Shown: positions 47,262-57,740, counted from the stretch's first letter. The stretch is 64,000 nucleotides of DNA from Mariniflexile maritimum (GCF_009746565.1 NZ_WRPN01000007.1:123050-187049); one strand, 5' to 3'. Notes: generated by a model not told the origin, from the sequence alone. Numbers and translations: made by a program.

Positions 47262-48527
47262 ATGGCAAAAACCGATCCCTACGCCGCCTTACGTTTTAAG
47301 GAATTCAACATTTTTTTATTAGTGCGTTTTGTCCTTGTTTTTGGCTGGTCCATGCAATTTATAGTGATAGAATGGGAAGTTTACAGTTTAACCAAAGACC
47401 CGCTCTCACTTGGTGTTATTGGGTTAATGGAAATTATTCCGGCATTTACCATGGCACTGTTTGCAGGCCATATTGTCGATCAAAAGGAAAAACGAAATCT
47501 TTTATTGCTTTGTATCGCTACGTTTTCAATCATTAGTTTTGGGTTGTTTTTATTAACATGGCCAACCATTGTTTCGGGGTGGACCACCCAAACCATTTTG
47601 TACTGTATTTATTTCCTGGTATTTTTTGGCGGGTTTTTGCGTTCGTTTTTTGGGCCCACTATTTTTTCGTTGGTGGCCTTAATAGTTCCTAAAAAAGCCT
47701 ATCCCAATGCTGCCACTTGGAACAGTTCCACCTGGCAAATGGCATCGGTTTTAGGGCCTGCAACGGGCGGTTTTTTAATTGGTTGGATAGGCGTGCATTG
47801 GTCGCTTTGTATCATTTTCGCGTTGATTATTCTATCGTTCATCATCTTGTTGCAAATAAAGCGAAAACCCATTTTAAACCCAAAAATTGGCGAACCCGTG
47901 ATTGAAAGCTTAAAGGAAGGCGTGCGGTTTGTGTTTAAAACAAAAGCGATTTTAGGGGCAATGACCTTAGATATGGTGGCCGTTTTATTTGGTGGCGCCA
48001 TTGCGCTATTGCCTATTTTTGCCCAAGATATTTTAAAAGTAGGTAGCGAAGGTTTTGGCGTGTTGCGTGCTGCTCCTGCAGTTGGCGCATTTTTAACCAT
48101 GTTAATTACAGCTTATTTGCCCATTAGTAAAAATGCGGGCATGAAATTGTTGGCAGCGATTTTTGGTTTTGGGGTTTGTATTATCGTGTTTGGGTTATCG
48201 ACAATATTTTGGGTTTCGGTGATAGCCTTATTTTTTAGCGGCGTTACCGATGGCGTTTCCATGGTAGTGCGCCAAACCATTTTGCAGTTAAAAACACCCG
48301 ACCACATGCGTGGGCGCGTGGCATCGGTAAACTCGATGTTTGTAGGTTCTTCCAATGAGTTGGGTGCTTTTGAAAGCGGTATTACGGCCAAACTTATGGG
48401 TACGGTTACGGCTGTTGTTTTTGGAGGCACCATGACCTTGATTACGGTTGTAACAACGGGCATCGTTTCACCTTCCTTTAGGAAATTGGATTTAACAAAA
48501 GATTTGGAAGAACACCATAAAGATTAA
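47262..48527 (+). CDS. MFS transporter, EntS/MFS_3-type exporter
   Basis: A 421-residue inner-membrane protein with about twelve hydrophobic segments. The start (YAALRFKEFNIFLLVRFVLVFGWSM), the loop AGHIVDQKEKRNLLL after helix 2 and the matching GVTDGVSMVVRQTILQLKTPDHMRGRVASVN in the second half are those of the group that includes the enterobactin exporter EntS. It could export small molecules, and the NRPS/PKS product 5 kb away would be a candidate, but genes for RecJ and others lie between. It follows a Fic remnant after 9 bp. Confidence 0.9.
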   Translation: MAKTDPYAALRFKEFNIFLLVRFVLVFGWSMQFIVIEWEVYSLTKDPLSLGVIGLMEIIPAFTMALFAGHIVDQKEKRNLLLLCIATFSIISFGLFLLTWPTIVSGWTTQTILYCIYFLVFFGGFLRSFFGPTIFSLVALIVPKKAYPNAATWNSSTWQMASVLGPATGGFLIGWIGVHWSLCIIFALIILSFIILLQIKRKPILNPKIGEPVIESLKEGVRFVFKTKAILGAMTLDMVAVLFGGAIALLPIFAQDILKVGSEGFGVLRAAPAVGAFLTMLITAYLPISKNAGMKLLAAIFGFGVCIIVFGLSTIFWVSVIALFFSGVTDGVSMVVRQTILQLKTPDHMRGRVASVNSMFVGSSNELGAFESGITAKLMGTVTAVVFGGTMTLITVVTTGIVSPSFRKLDLTKDLEEHHKD

Positions 48528-48536
48528 AAGGGGCGA

Positions 48537-48564
48537 AGTACGAAGTTAAAAGTACGAGGTTAAA
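48537..48564. repeat. Two 14-bp tandem units (AGTACGARGTTAAA)
   Basis: AGTACGAAGTTAAA (48537-48550) is followed directly by AGTACGAGGTTAAA (48551-48564), with the first four bases of a third unit after it. It lies between the convergent MFS and tamL genes. Short tandem words of this type are frequent in flavobacterial intergenic DNA. Confidence 0.6.
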
Positions 48565-48597
48565 AGTTGTTGTTTTATTGAAATAAAGTCCAGTTCA

Positions 48598-50883
48598 TTA
48601 AAACGGATACCCAATACCGAAATTGAGAATGGGCGATTTTAGGTCGAAATTAAAACGCTTACCTTTTGGTAACGACGGGTCGTGAAACGGTGCTGCCAAA
48701 TCAAATCGAATCACAAAACTTTGAATATCCACACGAACGCCAATACCGGCACCCATGCCCAATTCGTTTATAAAATTGCCGGTAAATTTATCTTTGCCGC
48801 CAAACGTGGGGTTTTCCTTGGAATTCCAAATATTACCGGCATCGGCAAATACGGCACCTTTAAAATACGACCAAATTGGAAAACGGTATTCTATATTGGC
48901 TTCCAAACGGATGTTTCCTGTTTTGTCAAAAAAATTACCTGTATTTGCGCTGTCTTTTTCATTATAAGTACCGGGGCCTAAACCACGAATTCTAAAAGCG
49001 CGCACACTGTAAGGCCCTCCAGAAAAATATTGCTTTACAAAAGGTACAACCTCCGAGTTGCCATAAGCCAACCCATAGCCCGCAAAAAAACGTGCGGCAA
49101 ATATTTGTTCTTTTCCAAATTTGTAATGGTAGTGCAAATCAACATCGGCTTTGGCATATTGTGCATATTCCAAACCTAAAACGGTTTTTGGAGCATTTGG
49201 GGCACGTTCTTTTCCTAAAAGGCCAATGGAATTTCCGGCAATATCAAAAGTGGCATTAACATAAAACTGTTGGCGTTTTTGGGCATCAACCATACCATTG
49301 TAAGTAAAGGAATAGGTGAGTCCAGAAATGAATTGCTGGTCGAAACTGCGACGCAAAAAGGGATTATCGTTTAATATTTGCTCAAATTCTGGTGTTGTGT
49401 TGGTCAACTCGGTATAACTGGTTGAAATTGGGTTGATCTCATGGGTTATAAAACGGTTGGCATCCCACACATATCCAAACAGTGCCGTTCCAGAAAGTAA
49501 GGTGTACAGTTTGGTTCTGTTTAGGTAATCGACCCCTAGCGACATTTTTGTTTTAGGAATGGCGTACTGAAAAAAATCTTCATTTATCTTAATGGGAAAT
49601 AAAACCCTTGGGAAAATAAGTTCGCCTTTCAGCCCCAATTCCAAACTACTTCTCCCCGTATTTTTATCGGCACCAAATTGGGTTTCATACCCCACTTTTG
49701 TTGAAATATTCATGGTTTCGCCACCGCCAAACACATTTCGGTTGCTATATGTTAATGCCAACGCGGGCCCTGTGAAGTTGTTCGATTTAGTAAGCAGTTG
49801 CAATTCGGCGCGAAGGGCACGTTTGTTTAGGGGCGATAGGTAAATATTGGCTTCCAAAAAACCTAAACTATCGGTTGCCAACGTATCTGTTTCCTTATAT
49901 TGAATGTTAACATATTTGTAGGCCCCAATGGTTGAAAGACGGCGCGCCGTATTTTTTGAGGTCTGGGGGTTGTAGCGTTGTCCTTCTTCCAACTTAATAA
50001 ACGGGTCTAAATAGTTGGGTTTGAAATAAACTTCATTTTGGATGAAATTTTTCTCGTTGTACCGAATGGTTTCTGTTTTAACCGAATCGGCAACTTCATA
50101 ATTGGTAAAAATGTTTACCTTATTTATTTTATACGGAATGATGCTTTTTTTGGGAACGTCTTTTTTTAGCTTCAAAAACAAATCAAAACGTTTGTTGGCG
50201 TATTGGTTGGTATCTGCTTCAAAAATTAAAAAACGGTCGTTAAAGTTGTAATAGCCTTTGTTTTTTAATTCAAAGTCAATGCGTTCCCGTTCCAGATTCA
50301 TGTTAGATAAATCAAAACGCATGCCTTTTTTAAAGGGCGAAGTTTTTATGAGTTCTCCAATTTCATCGTAAATGGGTGCAGGCAAGGTATCCAATTGATA
50401 GGTTGCCATGCGGTAGGGTTTTGTAACGTTTACTTGATAGGCTACCGAGGCCCTTTTTTGTTTTTCCTCAAATTTTGAAGCGGTGCTACTGTAAAAAAAA
50501 CCACGGTTTTCAAGTCGGTTTAACAATAAATCTTCTACCACAAAAGTTTCTACATCCGATTGATAGACGGGTTCTTCGCCAAATTTCTTAAAAAGCCAGC
50601 GGTTTAAAAAGCCCGGGGTTTCTTTTTGGTTTTTGTAATAAAAAAACAGTCTGGGGTACATGCCCAAAAATTTCTTATTGGGCTCTGGAAGAATAACCGT
50701 TTCCAGTTCCGTTTTTAAGGCATCTGCGTTTGGGATGATGGAATCTGATGTGATGTTAAGGGATGCGCCCGTATATAAACGCTCGTTTTCTGGAATGAAC
50801 TTGTTTACACTGCAGGCGTAAAAACTTCCTATAATAAGTACTGAAATGAGCGGATATTTAATATGAAAGTTCAATTTTTTCAA
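48598..50883 (-). CDS. tamL: TamA-like outer-membrane assembly protein, lipoprotein variant (TamL)
   Basis: This Omp85-family barrel is expected to work with TamB in outer-membrane biogenesis. The N-terminus is a lipoprotein signal (LISVLIIGSFYAC), the feature that separates the Bacteroidota variant TamL from ordinary TamA. POTRA-like repeats (about 30-330) are followed by a 16-strand barrel with the Omp85 motif region FSGGPYSVRAFRIRGLGPG and the C-terminal NFGIGYPF. Its 761 residues are normal. It lies 143 bp downstream of tamB on the same strand. Confidence 0.92.
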   Translation of the reverse strand: MKKLNFHIKYPLISVLIIGSFYACSVNKFIPENERLYTGASLNITSDSIIPNADALKTELETVILPEPNKKFLGMYPRLFFYYKNQKETPGFLNRWLFKKFGEEPVYQSDVETFVVEDLLLNRLENRGFFYSSTASKFEEKQKRASVAYQVNVTKPYRMATYQLDTLPAPIYDEIGELIKTSPFKKGMRFDLSNMNLERERIDFELKNKGYYNFNDRFLIFEADTNQYANKRFDLFLKLKKDVPKKSIIPYKINKVNIFTNYEVADSVKTETIRYNEKNFIQNEVYFKPNYLDPFIKLEEGQRYNPQTSKNTARRLSTIGAYKYVNIQYKETDTLATDSLGFLEANIYLSPLNKRALRAELQLLTKSNNFTGPALALTYSNRNVFGGGETMNISTKVGYETQFGADKNTGRSSLELGLKGELIFPRVLFPIKINEDFFQYAIPKTKMSLGVDYLNRTKLYTLLSGTALFGYVWDANRFITHEINPISTSYTELTNTTPEFEQILNDNPFLRRSFDQQFISGLTYSFTYNGMVDAQKRQQFYVNATFDIAGNSIGLLGKERAPNAPKTVLGLEYAQYAKADVDLHYHYKFGKEQIFAARFFAGYGLAYGNSEVVPFVKQYFSGGPYSVRAFRIRGLGPGTYNEKDSANTGNFFDKTGNIRLEANIEYRFPIWSYFKGAVFADAGNIWNSKENPTFGGKDKFTGNFINELGMGAGIGVRVDIQSFVIRFDLAAPFHDPSLPKGKRFNFDLKSPILNFGIGYPF

Positions 50884-51026
50884 ATTTAATTTTTTGGTTC
50901 TAGATTTAAGTTGCGTTGTTTAAAAATGGCCATCTGCTTTATGGTATTCTTCAATTCTTTAAAATCAACTTTACTCTTTGTTCTTTTTCTAACGGCGGTC
51001 TATAAACTTTAGTCGTACAACAAAGG

Positions 51027-54000
51027 CTAATTTTTTTTCTTTTCCATGCTTTCCTGGGTCGTTTCCTCTTTTCTTTTCTGTGTTTTTTTTGTTGCTTTTC
51101 GTTCTTTTTCTGCTTGTTTTTCAGCTTCGGTTTGTTCTTTCAACAAAGCTTCCCAAAGTTCATGGAATTTATTAAATTCCTGTGTAAATATTACGGCAAT
51201 GCCACTTATAATGGTTTGCCCATCGATAACATTTTCAAATTCATTGCGCCTAAAACCCTTTAAGCGGTAATGGCCGTTTTCAGTAAGTAGGTATTCAATG
51301 CTTACGTTGCCTATAAGTGGTGTTTCTTCTTCATTGTCGCTGCTACCTTCAATAGCTAATTCACTGCCAACACTTACAATTAAACGGTCGTTGAACAGTT
51401 TTTTCTGGGCAGCAATATCCAACTGGGTTCTATCTTGTGGTGCATTTCCTTGGTAGTCGGTATAACTATCCAATCCAAAATTAAGTTCAAACCCCGATTT
51501 GTTAAATAATTTATCGGAAAAGGTATTGAGTTGATCGGACACGGCATCGTTCAAATTATCCCGCGCCATGGAAACCACGCCGCCCGAGCTGCCATCACTT
51601 CCCGGGTCTGGATAAAACCGATTGAGCACCAATAGCGAGAACACTTGCCTGTTAAGCTCGTCTTCCTGCTGGTTTAGTTGTTGCACCCTGCCATATACTT
51701 GTCCGCCAATGGCACCTTTTTCATCTTCGGGCATATCAAGGTTGAAGGCGATTTTTGGTTGCATTAACTGGCCATCAATATTCAAATACACATAAAATGG
51801 CAATACTTGGCGGAATTTTCCTTTTACCGAAGGGTCATCATTGGAAAAAACAGGAGCCATTAAAGAAGAAGCGGAAGTTTTTACTTGATAAGTTGCCGAT
51901 ACATCCAATTTTGCATCCAGCGGGTCGCCAGACCAGGTAACCTGACTTCCGGGGTTGAGATTGAACTTTCTATTAACCAAATTATACAGGTTCATTTCAT
52001 AATGGCCACTATCCACTTCATAAATCCCTGCAAGCGTGATGTTTCCGTTCGGGTTCATTGCCAAGTCGAAATCGCCTTTGCCCGATACCTTAAAATTGTC
52101 GCCTGTTTCTTTATCAATTACAATGGTAACCGCAGCGTCTTTAAGTACCTTTAATTTTACAGCCATATCAAAACCCGTGATGGTGGCCGTTTTTTCTTTG
52201 GTTCTGGTTAAAATGGCATCTGGATTTTTACGGTTTACAAAAATTACCGTGCCATCGCGCTCCTCGATATTTACGGACGACGACGGCACAACATAGGTAA
52301 CATTGGTATTGGAGCCAACAGTAAGGGAAGCATTTATTTTTGGTATCTGCAAATCGCCCGTAATGGTGGCATCGGCATTAAAACTGGCCTTACCGTACAG
52401 AAAATCGTTGTCCTCTTTGGTGGCGTTTAGAAATTGGAAATTATCGGCCTTAATCTGTAAATTGAAGGTGGGGTTGATGAACGATTCCGTGCCTATGTTT
52501 CCGGAAACCGCAAAAGTGTTTTGGTTTTCATCACGAACGATAAAATTGGTCATTGCCAGTTTTTCGTTGGTAATTTTTATGGTTTCGTTTTTTAAGCCGA
52601 AACCCGCGTTCAACACGGCTACTTTAAAATCGGCATTTTTAAAGGTAATGCTTCCTTCATATTTTGGTTGGGTTGTTGTGCCATTTAATTTGAAATTTCC
52701 TGAAAAACTTCCCTTGGCATCGGTAATTTCACCCTGTGAAAACCCTGTTAGAGCTTTCATTTTAAAGGTATTGATATCGAGCGTTAAATCGAGGTTTGCG
52801 CCCGTTTTATTGGCTACATAATCGCCTGTTAGGTCCAAATCGACATCGCCACCTTTCATGGCGGCCTTAAAATTGTAATTGTTGCCTCCCAAAGATTTTG
52901 CATCCATACTCAATGTTCCCAAATGGGTATTCAATAAACTAAGTTGGGAAATATCCAAATTGGCCACCAAACCCGTGTTGGTAAACGGTTCCTCAACTAC
53001 AAAACGGCCGTTTAGGTTTCCGGTTGCCAGCTTTTTATCTGGATTCAAATAGCTTAAAAAGTCGCTCAATTTAAAATCCTTGAAGTAAATGGCGATATTA
53101 TCTTTGGAAGAGGAAGCTGATTTATCGGTAATTTCAATAGATTGGTTGTTTTTACTGAATTTAAAATCGTTGAAGGCTAATTTATTTTTTGTGATCAGTA
53201 TTTCATTAGTGTTCGGAATGTTCCAAGCTTGTTTATTCACTATTAAATTTTCTGGAACAACATGAAAACGCAATTGTTTGTCGGTTCCCGTAATGTCACT
53301 GGCAATGGCGATTAATTTCTCTTCATTATGAAAGGCCACAAATTCAAGTGCCATTTTATTATTGGCTTGATTGCCTTTAAAAACCGTTTTTTGAATATGG
53401 ATAGGGCCTGCTTTCAAGGTGTTGAACCCTAAATTGAAATTGAATGTTTCCTTATTGGTGTTCATGGCAAAATCAAGGCTATCCAGTTCGTAACCGCTAT
53501 AATGAATATGGGGTGCCGTAATGTTTGCTTTTAATACTTTGGCCCGTTGGTTAAAATCGACGGCAATATTTACGGTATCCAATTGTTTCATGTTTACCAA
53601 AAACACATCGTTTAAAATGGGCGCTTGACTAATATGTGCCCGCAATTTTAAATTTACGGGATGCGGCAAACTATCCAAAGGTTGCTTGGTACTGTAAAAA
53701 TAGCTTCGCACATGATGTTGCAATGCGGTACTAAACGATTTTGGGTCGGTGTTTGAGTGCAGTTCAGCATCTAGCAATTTGTTTTTAATACGGAACGATG
53801 TGGTGTCTTTTCGCACATGTGCTGCGACGTTCAAATCGCCCATCAAATAGGTTTTATTGTTGTACACTACCACGCCATCATCAATACGCGCGGTAACATC
53901 ATAATTCGTGCTGTTGCCTTTATAATCTACATACATGTTCATGCCCGTTCTTACAGGGCGTTCCATTAAGCCAAGGGCTTGTAAATCGGCACCATTAAGG

Positions 54001-56102
54001 TTAAGCACCACCTGTGCTTCGGGTGCCACCGAATCTAACACTACGTTGGCTTTTAAAGCCAAATCCAGATTATAATCTTTATAATTTGAAACCACCGTTC
54101 CTTTCCCGTTTTTTACGTCGCCTTTCCATGTTAAATCCTTTATCTGGTAAGTGTTGTATTTAAAACTGGAAACCGTTGCTACCATGCTAGCATCAAGCGT
54201 GTTGATGTTTTTTCCTTTTCCTTGGGTTTTAATTACGCCATTTAATTTCCCTAGTTTTGGGTTTTGCAGCAATTCGTTCAGTTGATAATCTTCAATAGAA
54301 AGCGTAACATTAAAAGCCACCGCCTCTTTATTTTTATAGCGTCCATCTAAAATAGCCGTTCCTTGCGATGTGGTTAGTTTCGCTTTTGAAATTAAGTCGT
54401 TTGGACTTCCTTTTAAATAGCCCGATAGGTGTATGTTTTTAGGAAGTTGAACGCCCAATGCTTTTTCACTTACAAATTCACCGACGTCCGATCGGGTGGT
54501 TGAAGCTGAAAAGCGCGGAATATTGAATTGAATTTTTTCAGGATTGGTAATATTTTGAAGCGTGCCGTTTGCCGAAATGTTAGTGCTATTGCCCCAATTT
54601 GCCTGAAGCGATGTTAAATTTATGGCAGAAAGATAGCCATCGGCCTTTGCTGTGCCCGAAATTATTTTTTTACTTAATGTATTGAGTATTTCATTTTTTT
54701 TCAATTCAGGTTGAAAAATGAATAGGTCTTGAAGTGCCACTTTATAGGTTGGGATATTTAAGGCCACCTTCGATTTTTCGGGTGTTTCCAAAAGCTTCGC
54801 CAGCGCTTGATAGTTCATTTGTAAATCGCCTTCCATAAACGTGTTGTTTAAGGACGCTTTAAAATTTGAAAGGGTTAATGCCGTATCTGTGGCATTAAAA
54901 TTTAATTTTAACGCTTTCAAATTGAAGCCAGAACGCTCTTTAAACTGGGCGTTTTCAATGTGTAAATTTGCTGTTTTATCTTTAAGTTGGATGCTGTTTG
55001 CAAGCAAGTCAAAATTAGTCAGCTCCAAGGCGTTGGGGTTTAAGTACCCGCTTTTGGCTTTGGTTTTATTTACAAAATAGCTAAATTTATTATTTTCAAA
55101 ATCCAAAGAACCGATAGCAAAACGTATTGCAGGCCATTCAAATGGCGCAGGGTCTTTTTCAGCCTGTTGGGTTGGCGCATTTTTTTCAGTTTGTGTATGC
55201 AGTGTTATGGCCGAGTTTTTTAAACGGAAATCATCCAGTTCAAACGTTTTGGAAGTTAAATTTATGTTGGGTATTTCGGCATAAAGCGCGTTAATTCCAA
55301 CGCTTGCTTCCATAGTGGCGTCATCCGATTTGTAATAAGCAATAACATGGTCCAAACGTAATTTTTTAACCACAAATGAAGGTAGTTGCGAAGGTTTTTC
55401 CTGGGGCGTTTTTGGCACCGATTTTTCAATGAACTTAATATCAGACTGGGCCAATTCTAGGTTGGAAGCTTCAAAAACCATCTGTTCCAAATCGGTTTTT
55501 TTCATGCGGGCCTTTAGCGTGCCAATTTTAAAACGGCTGTTAATTCCGGCAACGGCATCATTAAAAACGATATCAAAATCCTTAAAAAGAAGTCTTCCTA
55601 ACACAATGTTTACTGGTGCTGCAGTGGTATCGGTTTTTACTGTTGCAGAATCTTTACTGGCAAAGGCATCCAACAGGAACTGAAAATTATAACCGGAAAC
55701 CGAATCGTTCCGGATAATGTTGGCACGAACACCTTCCCAATTAAGCGCATCAACGCCCATGCCTTTGCCTCGTACCATCGCCCAAAGTGGCACATTGGCT
55801 TCCATAGATTTTGAGTAAATCAAGGTATCGCCTTTTGTATCTTCTAGGTATAAGCCATCTAATTGCACATCGCCATCAAAGGTGATAAATAGTTTTTTTA
55901 TGGCTATTTTGGTATGTGTTTTCCCAGAAACAAAAGAAACCACCTTGCCAATAATAAAATTTTGTGCCCAGGGCGTTCTTATGGCAACTACCAGTAAAAT
56001 AAAACAAATAAAAATAACCAATACAATCCTACCTAAAATTTTTAGGATCCTGTTTGGCTTTTTTTTTGGAGCGTTTTTTTGTATTTCGGTTTCGTTTGCC
56101 AC
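51027..56102 (-). CDS. tamB: TamB (translocation and assembly module, DUF490)
   Basis: This giant envelope-spanning protein forms a lipid-lined groove between the inner and outer membranes. One N-terminal membrane anchor (ILGRIVLVIFICFILLVVAI) is followed by a very long beta-rich AsmA-like periplasmic part and the conserved C-terminal DUF490 domain (about 1150-1600), with the typical end around VGSELAIEG and YLLTENGHYRLKGFR. A charged tail (about 1650-1691, rich in K, E, T and Q) is extra. Its 1691 residues are within the family range. It is directly upstream of tamL. Confidence 0.94.
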   Translation of the reverse strand: MANETEIQKNAPKKKPNRILKILGRIVLVIFICFILLVVAIRTPWAQNFIIGKVVSFVSGKTHTKIAIKKLFITFDGDVQLDGLYLEDTKGDTLIYSKSMEANVPLWAMVRGKGMGVDALNWEGVRANIIRNDSVSGYNFQFLLDAFASKDSATVKTDTTAAPVNIVLGRLLFKDFDIVFNDAVAGINSRFKIGTLKARMKKTDLEQMVFEASNLELAQSDIKFIEKSVPKTPQEKPSQLPSFVVKKLRLDHVIAYYKSDDATMEASVGINALYAEIPNINLTSKTFELDDFRLKNSAITLHTQTEKNAPTQQAEKDPAPFEWPAIRFAIGSLDFENNKFSYFVNKTKAKSGYLNPNALELTNFDLLANSIQLKDKTANLHIENAQFKERSGFNLKALKLNFNATDTALTLSNFKASLNNTFMEGDLQMNYQALAKLLETPEKSKVALNIPTYKVALQDLFIFQPELKKNEILNTLSKKIISGTAKADGYLSAINLTSLQANWGNSTNISANGTLQNITNPEKIQFNIPRFSASTTRSDVGEFVSEKALGVQLPKNIHLSGYLKGSPNDLISKAKLTTSQGTAILDGRYKNKEAVAFNVTLSIEDYQLNELLQNPKLGKLNGVIKTQGKGKNINTLDASMVATVSSFKYNTYQIKDLTWKGDVKNGKGTVVSNYKDYNLDLALKANVVLDSVAPEAQVVLNLNGADLQALGLMERPVRTGMNMYVDYKGNSTNYDVTARIDDGVVVYNNKTYLMGDLNVAAHVRKDTTSFRIKNKLLDAELHSNTDPKSFSTALQHHVRSYFYSTKQPLDSLPHPVNLKLRAHISQAPILNDVFLVNMKQLDTVNIAVDFNQRAKVLKANITAPHIHYSGYELDSLDFAMNTNKETFNFNLGFNTLKAGPIHIQKTVFKGNQANNKMALEFVAFHNEEKLIAIASDITGTDKQLRFHVVPENLIVNKQAWNIPNTNEILITKNKLAFNDFKFSKNNQSIEITDKSASSSKDNIAIYFKDFKLSDFLSYLNPDKKLATGNLNGRFVVEEPFTNTGLVANLDISQLSLLNTHLGTLSMDAKSLGGNNYNFKAAMKGGDVDLDLTGDYVANKTGANLDLTLDINTFKMKALTGFSQGEITDAKGSFSGNFKLNGTTTQPKYEGSITFKNADFKVAVLNAGFGLKNETIKITNEKLAMTNFIVRDENQNTFAVSGNIGTESFINPTFNLQIKADNFQFLNATKEDNDFLYGKASFNADATITGDLQIPKINASLTVGSNTNVTYVVPSSSVNIEERDGTVIFVNRKNPDAILTRTKEKTATITGFDMAVKLKVLKDAAVTIVIDKETGDNFKVSGKGDFDLAMNPNGNITLAGIYEVDSGHYEMNLYNLVNRKFNLNPGSQVTWSGDPLDAKLDVSATYQVKTSASSLMAPVFSNDDPSVKGKFRQVLPFYVYLNIDGQLMQPKIAFNLDMPEDEKGAIGGQVYGRVQQLNQQEDELNRQVFSLLVLNRFYPDPGSDGSSGGVVSMARDNLNDAVSDQLNTFSDKLFNKSGFELNFGLDSYTDYQGNAPQDRTQLDIAAQKKLFNDRLIVSVGSELAIEGSSDNEEETPLIGNVSIEYLLTENGHYRLKGFRRNEFENVIDGQTIISGIAVIFTQEFNKFHELWEALLKEQTEAEKQAEKERKATKKTQKRKEETTQESMEKKKN

Positions 56103-56264
56103 TAAGCAGTTTTATAGATTTTGCAAATGTATTTATTGAAATACCAAGGTATTGATAATTTTGATGTTATTAGTAACTCAATTGCTAACATCTAAAACCA
56201 ATCAATAAAAAAACCTGTTAAAAAAGGCAGTTTAACCAACTTTAAAGGACTTAAAGTGAAGGAA

Positions 56265-57017
56265 TCAATAGGTTTTTAGTACCAACAGTTCGCCATCAAA
56301 AACACCATAGGTATAATAGTTTATCCAATCGCCAAGGTTGATATATTTTGAATTTGTGCTAAGCTGAATTTCTAAAGGCAAATGGCGGTGGCCAAAAACA
56401 AAATAATCGTAATGTTGTTTCTTCAAAACCTCTTTGGAATATTGAATTAACCATTCGTTGTCTTCGCCCAAAAAGGTTGCATCCTCATCACCAGAAATCA
56501 ATTTATTTTTAACCGACAGGTATTGGGCAATGGGCATGCCAATATCGGGGTGCAGCCATTTAAAAAGCCATTTAAAAACTGGGTTTGTTAGCACTTTTTT
56601 CATCCGTTTATAGCCTTTGTCGCCCGGGCCCAAACCATCGCCATGGCCAATAAAAAAGGTTTTATTGTTAAAGGTAAAGGTTTTAGGTTGGTGGTAAACG
56701 GTAATGTTTAGCTCGTCGTTAAAATAGCCATTCATCCATAAATCGTGGTTGCCAACAAAAAAATAAATAGGAATTCCCGAATCGGATATTTCGGCAAGTT
56801 TGCCAAGGGTTCTTGTAAATCCTTTTGGTACGACGGTTTTGTACTCGAACCAAAAATCGAACAGGTCGCCTACTAAAAAAATGGCGGCGGCATCATTTTT
56901 AATGCTGTCCAACCATGCAACAAACTTCTTTTCGCGTGGTCGGGAGGCTGCTACTGTTGGTGCCCCCAAATGGCTATCGGAAGCGAAGTATATTTTTTTT
57001 CCTTTTGGAATTTGCAT
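56265..57017 (-). CDS. lpxH: UDP-2,3-diacylglucosamine diphosphatase (LpxH-type)
   Basis: It releases lipid X in lipid A synthesis. The metallophosphoesterase motifs are all visible: FASDSHLG, GDLFDFWFEYK, GNHDLWM, GHGDGLGPGDKGYKRMK and FGHRHLP. The start at 57017 (MQIPKGKKIYFASDSHLG) is preferred; the frame extends 12 codons further to 57053. With 250 residues it has normal length. It lies upstream of tamB on the same strand, so lipid A and outer-membrane assembly genes are grouped. Confidence 0.92.
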   Translation of the reverse strand: MQIPKGKKIYFASDSHLGAPTVAASRPREKKFVAWLDSIKNDAAAIFLVGDLFDFWFEYKTVVPKGFTRTLGKLAEISDSGIPIYFFVGNHDLWMNGYFNDELNITVYHQPKTFTFNNKTFFIGHGDGLGPGDKGYKRMKKVLTNPVFKWLFKWLHPDIGMPIAQYLSVKNKLISGDEDATFLGEDNEWLIQYSKEVLKKQHYDYFVFGHRHLPLEIQLSTNSKYINLGDWINYYTYGVFDGELLVLKTY

Positions 57018-57190
57018 GCTGTAAATATAAATAATTCCTGTGAAAGCAGGCATCTTATTTTCCTTTGAATGGATGGGTTGTTTTACAGTTTATTTATGCT
57101 AAGTTGAATGTGGTGAAAAGCTCGAATGTTAAGATGGGCAACCCGAAGGCAAAGCCTTAACTTGGCAAACAGAAACGGTAGGTATTGCCC

Positions 57191-57643
57191 CTAAATATTA
57201 TCGTAACCGTACCATTCGGCAAACGAGCTGTCGGTTTCTTGAAGTTTTAACGAGTGCAATGAAATGTGCTCTGGCAGGCGTTTTTTTATTTTTTTTGCAA
57301 AATCAATCACCATCATTTCGCTGGTAGGTTGGTAATCAACAAGTAATACGTTATGGCCTCTGTTTTCAAGTTCTTTGGCAAGCTCTACGTGCGGTGTGTT
57401 TTTGTTAAAAACCGTGGCGTGGTCGAACACGTTAACCACTTCTTCTTTCACTATTTTTTTTAGGTCGCCAAAATCTATAACCATACCATACTTGACGTTA
57501 TTGGTATCGGAAATAGGCTTCCCAATAACGGTAACCGACAGTTTGTAGCTATGCCCGTGCACGTTTTTGCATTTGCCGTCGTATCCATAAAGGGCGTGAC
57601 CGGTTTCAAAAGAAAATTGTTTGGTAATGCGAATAAAGCTCAT
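57191..57643 (-). CDS. queD: 6-carboxy-tetrahydropterin synthase (QueD/PTPS family)
   Basis: It is predicted to convert dihydroneopterin triphosphate to 6-carboxytetrahydropterin for queuosine. The zinc histidines appear in ETGHALYG and NVHGHSYKL, the catalytic cysteine in DGKCKNVHGH, and DFGDLKKIV with the catalytic DHATVFN region follows. The start at 57643 (MSFIRITKQFSFETGH) is preferred; seven extra codons reach 57664. With 150 residues it has normal length. It is divergent from the oxygenase gene. Confidence 0.9.
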   Translation of the reverse strand: MSFIRITKQFSFETGHALYGYDGKCKNVHGHSYKLSVTVIGKPISDTNNVKYGMVIDFGDLKKIVKEEVVNVFDHATVFNKNTPHVELAKELENRGHNVLLVDYQPTSEMMVIDFAKKIKKRLPEHISLHSLKLQETDSSFAEWYGYDNI

Positions 57644-57675
57644 TGCAAATAAATTAGGGTACAAAGATAATCGTT

Positions 57676-57708
57676 TTGTAAAAGTAATACGTTTTTATAA
57701 TAAATTTG
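57676..57708 (+). promoter_or_regulatory. Promoter TTG-N22-TAAATTTG
   Basis: TTG at 57676-57678 and TAAATTTG at 57701-57708 are within the consensus spacing. A transcript start near 57715 means that the downstream gene must begin at 57741 or later, not at the upstream ATG at 57621. Confidence 0.55.
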
Positions 57709-57740
57709 CGCACTTTTGTTCATTCCGGACAGGAGATTTC

